A stretch of DNA of 64,000 bases from Deinococcus sp. KSM4-11 (GTDB lineage Bacteria > Deinococcota > Deinococci > Deinococcales > Deinococcaceae): positions 79,215 to 143,214 of the forward strand of contig NZ_SSNX01000010.1 in NCBI RefSeq assembly GCF_004801415.1, given 5' to 3'. Shown piece after piece: positions 37,486-43,948 of this stretch; positions within the stretch are counted from its first letter, which is position 1; every line of letters starts with the position of its first letter. The position numbers were made by a program, and so were the translations under genes. Below the pieces are notes generated by a model. The model worked only from the letters and a program-made list of their open reading frames with translations, was not told the origin of the DNA and made no database searches.

Positions 37486-37935
37486 TCATCCAGGCAGCCT
37501 GCTGTACCGCCAGAAGTCCACAAACGCGTTGATCCGCGCCTGTAGGACATCCATCCCGGACGACTTGACCAGCACCGCACTCGCATGGCCCTGGTACGCC
37601 CTGGCCACCTCGGTCGGATCGTCCGTACCGCTCAGGACCACCACAGGGAGGCGACGCAGCACCGGATCTCGCTTGAGGTCAGCCAACACCTCCAGCGCAG
37701 GACGACCCTCCAGATGGAGATTCAGCAGCACGGCATCTGGGAGCGAGGATCCGGGCGTCTGGAGAAGGGTGAACAGCTGGTCGGCGTTCGGAATGATGTC
37801 GAGCTGTACCGAGTCGGTATGCGGAGCGAAGACGTCCTCCATGAGTTCCGCAGCGCTGGCATCGTCCTCGACGAGGAGGACCTTCAGGACGCGGGATTGG
37901 ATAGCCACCCTGGGATGGCTGTCTGCATCGGGCAT
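37486..37935 (-). CDS. Pseudo-receiver: response regulator lacking phospho-Asp
   Basis: The 149-aa product has a receiver fold with EDD near residue 23 and Lys in AVLVKSSG. The position of the phospho-acceptor reads VLLNLHLEG, so Asn72 replaces Asp. It shares the aromatic tail (AFVDFWRYSR) of the other receivers. Start supported by TACTGT five bases upstream. Phosphorylation by the normal route should not be possible; constitutive or partner-controlled signalling is likely. Confidence 0.87.
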   Translation of the reverse strand: MPDADSHPRVAIQSRVLKVLLVEDDASAAELMEDVFAPHTDSVQLDIIPNADQLFTLLQTPGSSLPDAVLLNLHLEGRPALEVLADLKRDPVLRRLPVVVLSGTDDPTEVARAYQGHASAVLVKSSGMDVLQARINAFVDFWRYSRLPG

Positions 37936-37940
37936 GCCAC

Positions 37941-37946
37941 ACAGTA
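37941..37946 (-). promoter_or_regulatory. -10 box TACTGT, leaderless start
   Basis: On the minus strand TACTGT ends five bases before ATG 37935. Confidence 0.55.
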
Positions 37947-38017
37947 ATTGCCCGACTCGCCCACGGGCCTTACCGCTGGGTTCATGAAGTATTGCTGTGT
38001 GGCACGGTGCCGGGGGT

Positions 38018-38485
38018 TCAGTTCAGTTTGCGGAGACGGACCGGGGTGCAGTTGCGCACCCAGTAGTTCACGAAGGCGTCGATCTGCTCGATAAAGCGCT
38101 GGAAGTCCACGTCCTTGATCAGATAGGAACTCGCGTGCAGGCTGTAGGCCCGGTCGATATCGCCCGTGTCACTGGAACTGCTGAGGATGACGACCGGGAT
38201 CGCCCGAAGTCTGGGATGGTCTTTGAGCTGGGCGAGGACGTCGAAGCCGGTCAGGCCGGGCATGTTGAGGTCGAGCAGGATCACGTCGGGGAGCGTGGTG
38301 TCGGGAGCGTGGAGGAAGGACAGGGCGCGCTCGCCATTGGCGCAGGTATCGATGATGACGGCCCGCTTGTGGCCGGTGAAGGCCTCGCGGGTCAGTTCGC
38401 GGTCGGTGGGGGCGTCATCGACCAGCAGTACCCGGAGGGGTCGTCCCATGGAGAGCGTGTGGACAGCGGGGACGGTATCGGGCAT
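38018..38485 (-). CDS. Rcp1-like response regulator
   Basis: The 155-aa receiver has DDA, phospho-acceptor Asp in VILLDLNMPG, Ser in ILSSS, Lys in YLIKDVD, and the tail DAFVNYWVRN. ATG 38485 is six bases after a TAAACT box, so the transcript is probably leaderless. It lies next to the pseudo-receiver in the same direction, but each has its own -10 box. Confidence 0.9.
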   Translation of the reverse strand: MPDTVPAVHTLSMGRPLRVLLVDDAPTDRELTREAFTGHKRAVIIDTCANGERALSFLHAPDTTLPDVILLDLNMPGLTGFDVLAQLKDHPRLRAIPVVILSSSSDTGDIDRAYSLHASSYLIKDVDFQRFIEQIDAFVNYWVRNCTPVRLRKLN

Positions 38486-38491
38486 TTCCTG

Positions 38492-38497
38492 AGTTTA
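38492..38497 (-). promoter_or_regulatory. -10 box TAAACT, leaderless start
   Basis: On the minus strand TAAACT ends six bases before ATG 38485. Confidence 0.55.
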
Positions 38498-38506
38498 GCC
38501 TGGACG

Positions 38507-39304
38507 GTGAATCTCCTTTTATCCACGTCAGAGTTGGCTGCATGGTTTTCCTGGGGTGGGCTGACGAAGGAATGGGCTGAGCTGAGCACGCTGCTGTTCG
38601 TGCAGAACGGCGAAGGGTACTTCAGCTGCACCGGCACCCTCCTCACGCCGACCGTCATGCTCACGGCCGGGCACTGTGTGGAGGGCGCCGGCGGCCAGGC
38701 CAACGATGAAACGTGGGTGCGTTTCGACGAGGACGCCATCAGCGACTACTTCGTGCCCACCTCCGCATGGCTGGCAGCGAACTGGATCCGGGCAACGCAG
38801 GTCATCCCTCACCCCATGTACGACGATTACTCGGCGTTTCCCAATACCTTCGATGTGGGCCTGGTGATCCTGAGTCAGCCTGTGACCAGGACGACCTACG
38901 GGCGCCTGCCGCCCCTCGGGTACTTCGACACGACGCCTCAGGCAACGCTCAAGGCACAACGGTTCGAGCCGGTGGGGTATGGCCTGCTGGGGAAGGCGCC
39001 GCCCACCAGCAACAAGCCCATTCCGGATGATTACGCTCGCTACAAGGGCCTGCAACGGTTCATTGAGGTCAGCAGCACGACGAGCGGAAGTCAGAGCGTG
39101 AAGCTGACCAACAATCCTGGGGCTGGGAATGGCGGGGGCGGCACGTGCAACGGGGACTCTGGGGGCCCAACGCTGTTCAACAACACCAGCGTCGTGGCCG
39201 CCGTGAATTCGTTCAGCGTGACGCCCAACTGCAAGGGCACAGATTTCATGTTCCGGATGGACACGGCACTGGCCCAGAACTTCGTGACGCCCTACCTGAA
39301 ATAA
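38507..39304 (+). CDS. Trypsin-like (S1) serine protease, atypical N-terminus
   Basis: From GTG 38507 the product is 265 aa. The catalytic triad is present: His in MLTAGHCV, Asp in NTFDVGLVIL and Ser in CNGDSGGPTLF. The frame is open further upstream, but that part is antisense to the receiver gene. No signal peptide can be found, although the family is normally secreted. The N-terminus may have been lost when the region was rearranged, or the start is wrong. It may be inactive or mislocalised. Confidence 0.75.
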   Translation: MNLLLSTSELAAWFSWGGLTKEWAELSTLLFVQNGEGYFSCTGTLLTPTVMLTAGHCVEGAGGQANDETWVRFDEDAISDYFVPTSAWLAANWIRATQVIPHPMYDDYSAFPNTFDVGLVILSQPVTRTTYGRLPPLGYFDTTPQATLKAQRFEPVGYGLLGKAPPTSNKPIPDDYARYKGLQRFIEVSSTTSGSQSVKLTNNPGAGNGGGGTCNGDSGGPTLFNNTSVVAAVNSFSVTPNCKGTDFMFRMDTALAQNFVTPYLK

Positions 39305-39315
39305 CGGCAGCTCGA

Positions 39316-39350
39316 GTGCCCCGCCTCTGGGAGTCGCCAGGGCGGGGCAC
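39316..39350. terminator. Bidirectional terminator hairpin
   Basis: A perfect 10-bp stem, GTGCCCCGCC (39316-39325) and GGCGGGGCAC (39341-39350), lies between convergent protease and receiver genes. Confidence 0.75.
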
Positions 39351-39386
39351 TTCAGCTGATCACTCCACTTGGAAGCTCAACACTCG

Positions 39387-39812
39387 TCAATCGGCGGCCT
39401 GACGGATCACCTGACACCGCCGCCAGTACCGCACGAAATCCTCCACCTCCCTCAGAAAAGACGGGAAGCTCGTCTCCTTGACCAGGTACGAACTCGCGAA
39501 CAGGCTGTACGCCAGCTCGACATCCGCCGGATTGGTCGACGTCGACAGCATCACCACCGGCATGTTCTGCAAAATGGGGTCACTTTTGATGGTTCGCAGC
39601 ACCTCGAACCCGCTCATCAGGGGCATGTTGACATCCAGCACCACGACGTCCGGACGCTCGGCATGTGGATCGCGCAGACACGCCAGGGCCGCCGCGCCGC
39701 TCTGCCGGGTGGTGAGGGACACGTGGTTCGCGTACTCACTGAAGGCCTCGCGGGCCAGATCCAGATCGACCGGATTGTCATCGACCAGCAGGACGCGCAG
39801 GGAAGGAGGCAT
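39387..39812 (-). CDS. Rcp1-like response regulator (cassette copy 2)
   Basis: The 141-aa receiver is closely similar to 28938-29366 (RVLLVDDNPVDL, VVLDVNMPLMSGFEVL, VVMLSTSTNPAD, SSYLVKETSF, DFVRYWRRC). All phosphorylation residues are present and there is no output domain. It follows the paralogous small helical gene by 21 bases, as in the other cassette. A TATCAT box lies ten bases upstream of ATG 39812. Confidence 0.9.
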   Translation of the reverse strand: MPPSLRVLLVDDNPVDLDLAREAFSEYANHVSLTTRQSGAAALACLRDPHAERPDVVVLDVNMPLMSGFEVLRTIKSDPILQNMPVVMLSTSTNPADVELAYSLFASSYLVKETSFPSFLREVEDFVRYWRRCQVIRQAAD

Positions 39813-39833
39813 ACGTGCGGAGATGATAGGGGG

Positions 39834-40070
39834 TCAGGGTTCACCTGTGGCGGCGTCACCGTGGGTCAGGTGCTGCTCGACGATCTGGATCTGCTGGGCG
39901 AGGGTCGTCAAGACCTGCTGAATGACCTCCCCGGTGCCGAGCCGCACGGCCGCGGTGAAGGCCACCTGCGCCTCCAGCCAATCCGCCTGCAACTGTTCGA
40001 GGATGACCATCAGGTCGTCTCGGTTCGTGGGGAGTGAAGCTCGCCACCGGTCGAGCTCGGCTGTATCCAT
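39834..40070 (-). CDS. Small helical protein of receiver cassette (copy 2)
   Basis: ATG 40070 follows TACACT by five bases, exactly as in copy 1. The 78-aa product (MDTAELDRWRASLPTNRDDL, VILEQLQADWLEAQVAFTAA) aligns along its length with the 70-aa protein at 28685-28897 and adds a short polar tail. No known domain. Conserved gene order with a receiver is the main clue to function. Confidence 0.78.
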   Translation of the reverse strand: MDTAELDRWRASLPTNRDDLMVILEQLQADWLEAQVAFTAAVRLGTGEVIQQVLTTLAQQIQIVEQHLTHGDAATGEP

Positions 40071-40075
40071 GCCCG

Positions 40076-40081
40076 AGTGTA
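40076..40081 (-). promoter_or_regulatory. -10 box TACACT, leaderless start
   Basis: On the minus strand TACACT ends five bases before ATG 40070. The upstream GGAGCGTTGCTTCATG is identical to the sequence upstream of the copy-1 gene. Confidence 0.65.
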
Positions 40082-40255
40082 GGGAGTGCCGCAAGCACGC
40101 AAGGGCTACATGAAGCAACGCTCCGCCCGCACTACACCGCTCCTCGTCCCCACCGTCAGACAGGGCAGGGCCAATGACCGTGTCGGGCAAGGACGCTGTC
40201 CCCGAATCGCTCCAGCTGGGCGTTAATCCCAGGGTGAACCGGCCATCCATCCGCC

Positions 40256-40261
40256 TAAACT
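40256..40261 (+). promoter_or_regulatory. -10 box TAAACT, leaderless start
   Basis: TAAACT ends six bases before ATG 40268. Confidence 0.6.
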
Positions 40262-40267
40262 GAGCCC

Positions 40268-41140
40268 ATGACCGAGTCACCCGAAGGTGAAGGGCCGCGT
40301 GCGCTCAACCCCGCTGCCGAACGTCATGCCGCAGTGTCGGCCCGTCATCACGTCGGGGCGGCGGGATTCGCCCAGGCCGAGGCCCTCGAACAGATCATTA
40401 GTGCCGGCCGCGAACAGATTGCCCTGACCCAGTCGCTCCGGCAGGTGGTGATCACGACGCAGACCCAGCTCCGGGACGCTGCGGACAAGTTCGACACGGA
40501 GCAGGCGGAGTTCCATGCCGGCAAGCTGCAGGAGGTCGTCAGGTCAGGCCACGCTCAGATCGAGGCGGCAGACCATCTCCGGTTGGCCATCCAGAGCACC
40601 CTGACGAGCGTGCGGGGCACCCCGCTGGAGGACATCAGTGCCGGGCTGCTGACCACCCTGGGCACCCTGGTGCAGCAGCAGGCCAAGTCACTTGAACACC
40701 TCATTGTCACGGCCATCAGCGAGACCACAAACGCCGAGCAGATCAGGAAGCTGCAACTGGTGAGTGCCGATGCAGCGCTGCGATCTGAAGCGGTGGAGCA
40801 CGAGCGCACGGAGCGGGAACTGGTCAACCTGGAACATCTACAGACCCAGACGTTGACGCGGATCCGCCAGCTGGAAGCGGACGGTCAGAGTCACGCCGAC
40901 CAAAAGGGGCAACTGGAGGACGCCGCCGAGAGTTCGCAGCGCACGATCGAGGTGCTTGAGGCCGCCGAAGTTCGGGATCTGGCGCAAATTGCCGACCTGG
41001 AGGCGCAGGAACAGGGGGCAGGTGAGCGCCGCGCGGAGCTGGAGGGGGCGGCCGCAACGAACCAGGAACGCATCGAGGAGCTGGGTGGCGTGCCAGCGGG
41101 GCAGACGTCAGTGAAGCGAGATCCTCAGGAAGACGCGTAG
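40268..41140 (+). CDS. Coiled-coil protein with kinase-like N-terminal domain
   Basis: The 290-aa soluble protein has residues about 25-160 related to the N-terminal region of the histidine kinase at 23383-24813 (EALEQIISAGREQ against SALERIITIGRGQ; RGTPLEDISAGLL against RVTPVEHISVEVL). The C-terminal half (about 160-280) is a long Glu/Ala/Gln-rich coiled coil (ERELVNLEHLQTQTLTRIRQLE). There is no kinase, receiver or HAMP module. It could titrate or oligomerise with the kinase through the shared domain. Confidence 0.75.
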   Translation: MTESPEGEGPRALNPAAERHAAVSARHHVGAAGFAQAEALEQIISAGREQIALTQSLRQVVITTQTQLRDAADKFDTEQAEFHAGKLQEVVRSGHAQIEAADHLRLAIQSTLTSVRGTPLEDISAGLLTTLGTLVQQQAKSLEHLIVTAISETTNAEQIRKLQLVSADAALRSEAVEHERTERELVNLEHLQTQTLTRIRQLEADGQSHADQKGQLEDAAESSQRTIEVLEAAEVRDLAQIADLEAQEQGAGERRAELEGAAATNQERIEELGGVPAGQTSVKRDPQEDA

Positions 41141-41169
41141 GGAGCGGAGGCTCCTGGCTGACAGAAAAA

Positions 41170-41199
41170 GCCCTGCCCTTGCGTTAGCCAGGGCAGGGC
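41170..41199. terminator. Bidirectional terminator hairpin
   Basis: GCCCTGCCCT (41170-41179) pairs perfectly with AGGGCAGGGC (41190-41199). An A-run precedes it (a T-run for the minus strand). It lies between convergent genes. Confidence 0.8.
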
Positions 41200-41218
41200 G
41201 GTGCAGGGTGTTCAGGAT

Positions 41219-41521
41219 TCAGCGGGGGGGTGCCGTGGTACGCGTGGTATCGGTCGTCACGACCCGCGTGGGTTCCGGACGCCGCAGTCCGGCCAGGCCC
41301 GCGAGGCCGAGCAAGCCCAGCCAGCCCCAGTCGGTGCCACGCCTCTCGGTCGTGGTGACAGTGGTCGGAGCGGCGGTCGTATCTGTCGTACTGGTGTCAG
41401 CCGGCGTGGCAGTCGTACTGGTGTCCGCAGGCGTGGTCGTATCCGTGCTCTGCGCCTGAGCGGACACGGGGGCGATGGCCAGAGTCAGGGCCAGGAGCGT
41501 CATACGTGTTTTTGTCGTCAT
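41219..41521 (-). CDS. Exported Thr-rich protein with WGxxGxxG C-terminal anchor
   Basis: The 100-aa protein has a signal peptide (MTLLALTLAIAPVSAQA) and a Thr-rich linker with repeated PADTSTT. A C-terminal signal, WGWLGLLGLAGLAGLRR, consists of a WG-x-x-G motif, a short hydrophobic helix and a basic cluster, as in WGxxGxxG-CTERM proteins. Such tails are thought to be recognised by dedicated sorting machinery. After it come 16 polar residues. Probably a small surface or periplasmic linker protein. Confidence 0.75.
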   Translation of the reverse strand: MTTKTRMTLLALTLAIAPVSAQAQSTDTTTPADTSTTATPADTSTTDTTAAPTTVTTTERRGTDWGWLGLLGLAGLAGLRRPEPTRVVTTDTTRTTAPPR

Positions 41522-41738
41522 GTCCGAAGCCTGTCACGCCAATCGTGCTGTACGTGATAGTTCCGGCAAGATGACTGGGCGAGCATTGTGGCAATCCTTA
41601 CAACTAATTCATCGTTGGCAGGGCGCGTGCTGGACCGCCGCCTTGCTCGTGCGCCAGAAGCAAAGCAATGAAGCGTCCTCACGGTCTGTGCTACAGGGGT
41701 GGGGACGCGCTTGAGTGTGCTGGCAACACGCGCAGCCG

Positions 41739-41864
41739 TCAAGGCGACGCGCTTATGCCCTGCACGATCAAGGCGACGAACAGGATGTGCGCCAGCACCA
41801 TCAGCGCGATGATCAGCCAGGGAGGCGCATCACCGAACGGAAAGGGGGGCAGATCCTTCGACAT
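41739..41864 (-). CDS. Small single-helix membrane peptide
   Basis: The 41-aa frame (MSKDLPPFPFGDAPPWLIIA, LMVLAHILFVALIVQGISAS) has one clear membrane segment. No SD or -10 box was found at ATG 41864. The neighbouring stretch 41865-42145 holds only a tail-like minus frame (VFGDDPAPLPPVSVNPGGGD) without a start. Confidence 0.45.
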   Translation of the reverse strand: MSKDLPPFPFGDAPPWLIIALMVLAHILFVALIVQGISASP

Positions 41865-42133
41865 CAACGGATCGTGCCACGGAATGATCTCTCTCCATCT
41901 GACTAACCGGACAGATAAAGGCAGGCGCAAGTCGTCCGCTACATGGGCCTGGGATCCAGCAGCTGGTGCTTGAAGCTGGGTTCGAAGTCGGCGTCCGTCG
42001 CTGGGCGGCCCAGGGCGTTGTCTCCGCCACCAGGGTTCACAGACACGGGAGGCAGCGGGGCCGGGTCATCTCCGAAGACTTTCTGGACGCCGCCTCGATG
42101 AAGGCCATTACACTCCCCACCCCGGCTCGCCTC

Positions 42134-42139
42134 TAGCAT
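42134..42139 (+). promoter_or_regulatory. -10 box TAGCAT, leaderless start
   Basis: TAGCAT ends six bases before ATG 42146. Confidence 0.55.
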
Positions 42140-42145
42140 CTGGGT

Positions 42146-42403
42146 ATGACCAACCGCCCCGGCCTCCTGCTGCATGTGCCCGGCGACTGGGACGTGGTTC
42201 CCGACGCGCTGATCGAGTTGCGCCGGCACCTCAGCGACGAGTACGGGGCCACGCTGGAGGTGCGCCCGGCCACCGGATACATTGCCACGCCCATGCCGCA
42301 GTACACCGGGGAGTGGTCTCACATCGTCGTCAACGAAATACGCTCCTTGATTCACGCCGCCTTTTTCACTCTGGATTGGCTGGATCTGGAGGATGTGGGG
42401 TGA
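42146..42403 (+). CDS. Small protein family A (copy 2)
   Basis: The 85-aa protein (LLLHVPGDWDVVPDALIELR, DEYGATLEVRPATGYIATPM) is homologous to the product of 31341-31613. Its stop overlaps the next gene's GTG. No known domain; cytosolic. Confidence 0.72.
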   Translation: MTNRPGLLLHVPGDWDVVPDALIELRRHLSDEYGATLEVRPATGYIATPMPQYTGEWSHIVVNEIRSLIHAAFFTLDWLDLEDVG

Positions 42404-42954
42404 GCATTCAGGCCATCCGCCCTGTGGCCGACACCACGCGTCAGGACCGGCTGTTTCAGATCTTCCAGGAACCGTGGTCACTCGTGGAGGAGGAAGCCAC
42501 GCCCGCTGGTGAGGTCACCCTCCTGCGCGCGGGCGGTCGAACCGGGTACCGGGGCCAGGTCGACTTGGCCAACTGAAGCCTGCCGGACGTGCCGAGGGTC
42601 GCGCTGCCCAGGCACGTGGCCTTCCTGGCCCGCTGGCCGGGCCGCAGAGGGGTTGTGGTCGCAGCGAGTTACCAGGACGATGCTGGAGCCTGGCACACCG
42701 CGCCCACGGATGACGTGCTGCTCCTGGCGGCCGTCTGGGAACGGCAGGGCGATCACTGTGAGGACGGTGGGCTGGCGCACCGCCATGATGGACGGTGGCG
42801 GGGTGGATCTCGCTCAGAGACACTCCAGTGCCCGCGCGGAGGCGTCCTACACTGCTGGGCGCACTATGCAGCGCACCGAACTCCGCACCGAACGCCTTCT
42901 CCTCCGCCCGTTTCGGGCCGGGGATGTGACTGCCGCCCTGGCGTATCGGAATGA
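42400..42954 (+). pseudogene. Hypothetical gene with in-frame TGA
   Basis: GTG 42400 overlaps the preceding stop and opens SIQAIRPVADTTRQDRLFQI. TGA at 42574-42576 interrupts the frame, which continues with SLPDVPRVALPRHVAFLARW and SYQDDAGAWHTAPTDDVLLL. A single Trp-to-stop change would explain this. The frame then runs over the start of the acetyltransferase gene, so its true end is probably near 42780 after another change. Family unknown. Confidence 0.5.
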
Positions 42955-43393
42955 CCCGGAGTTCGCGAGGTTTCTGCCCCACATCCCGCAACCCTTCACG
43001 ACACGGGACGCAGAACGGTTCGTGGCGCAGAACATGTCGGAACCGTGGACAACATCGCCCACGTTTGCGGTGGTGTTGGATGGAGTACTCATCGGAACGG
43101 TCAACCTTAAAGTGGATTCGAGCAGGCGCAGCGGGCTGCTCGGCTATGCAATTGGACGGGCATGGTGGGGTCGCGGCCTCGCCACGGAGGCCGCGTGGGC
43201 AGTGATCACCTGGGCGCGCGAGGCGTACGGCCTGACCCGCGTCTGGGCCGAGGCAGATGCGCAAAACCTGCGCTCACAGCGGGTTCTGCAGAAGCTCGGG
43301 ATGCAGTACGAACACTTCAGAACCTCGGAGGCTGTGCGCCCTGACGGAACGCCCATCAACAGTGTTCGATACGGCCTCACGTTCAGCGAATGA
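42866..43393 (+). CDS. GNAT acetyltransferase, RimJ/RimL type
   Basis: The 175-aa protein begins RTERLLLRPFRAGDVTAAL and has the acetyl-CoA loop GRAWWGRGLATEAA and the C-terminal NLRSQRVLQKLGMQYE motif typical of RimJ/RimL N-acetyltransferases. It transfers acetyl to a protein N-terminus or small amine; the substrate is unknown. A TACACT box lies 12 bases before ATG 42866. Confidence 0.88.
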   Translation: MQRTELRTERLLLRPFRAGDVTAALAYRNDPEFARFLPHIPQPFTTRDAERFVAQNMSEPWTTSPTFAVVLDGVLIGTVNLKVDSSRRSGLLGYAIGRAWWGRGLATEAAWAVITWAREAYGLTRVWAEADAQNLRSQRVLQKLGMQYEHFRTSEAVRPDGTPINSVRYGLTFSE

Positions 43394-43948
43394 CGACTCC
43401 CGTTTGAACCCCAGGGCAACCATTCCTAGCCGTTCGCAGGTGCGAGTCGGCGTTTCTGTGCGGCGCGGCCTTGACGATGGACGCTGGTCTGGGCGTGGTC
43501 GACCAGCCACACGTGTCCCAGCCTTCCCCGTGCCAGAGCTCATGTACCGCAGTCGGAGCCTGGCCCATGGCACTCCGCATCGAGCGTCCCTGCGGGTGCC
43601 TGGCGCTCCAAGGGCAATGGAACCATTCCGCTGTTGATGCACATGTATTCGTGAATCGGTCTGGCAAACAGTTCAACTTATCCATCTCATCGTGCAACGG
43701 CTTCAGTCAGCATTGCGCCGAAACGTGCTCACCGCGCCTAAATCCTTCAGCCCATCACCACGGGTTCACCGAGAATCTCAGCAACCGGGGAACACCTGAC
43801 AGGCCGGTCAGGCTGCCTCAAGTGCTGCTGCCGTGTCGAGGACGCACCTGTCAGGTTCACGCGAGAACCGATTCCTACACTGAACAGAAGATGGGAGACG
43901 CCACACATCATCAGTCCTGACCATCCAGCGAAATCCTGGCACTTCTCC
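43394..43948. other. No clear gene; promoter for 43949
   Basis: Overlapping frames on both strands lack starts with signals. A minus frame near 43480-43620 (AVHELWHGEGWDTCGW) might be a relic. TACACT at 43876-43881 is a likely -10 box for the CHASE4-like receptor gene. Confidence 0.4.

Noticed and set aside
37997..38506. Long upstream extension of the trypsin-like frame
   Set aside because: It is antisense to a well-conserved receiver gene and its translation is not protein-like.
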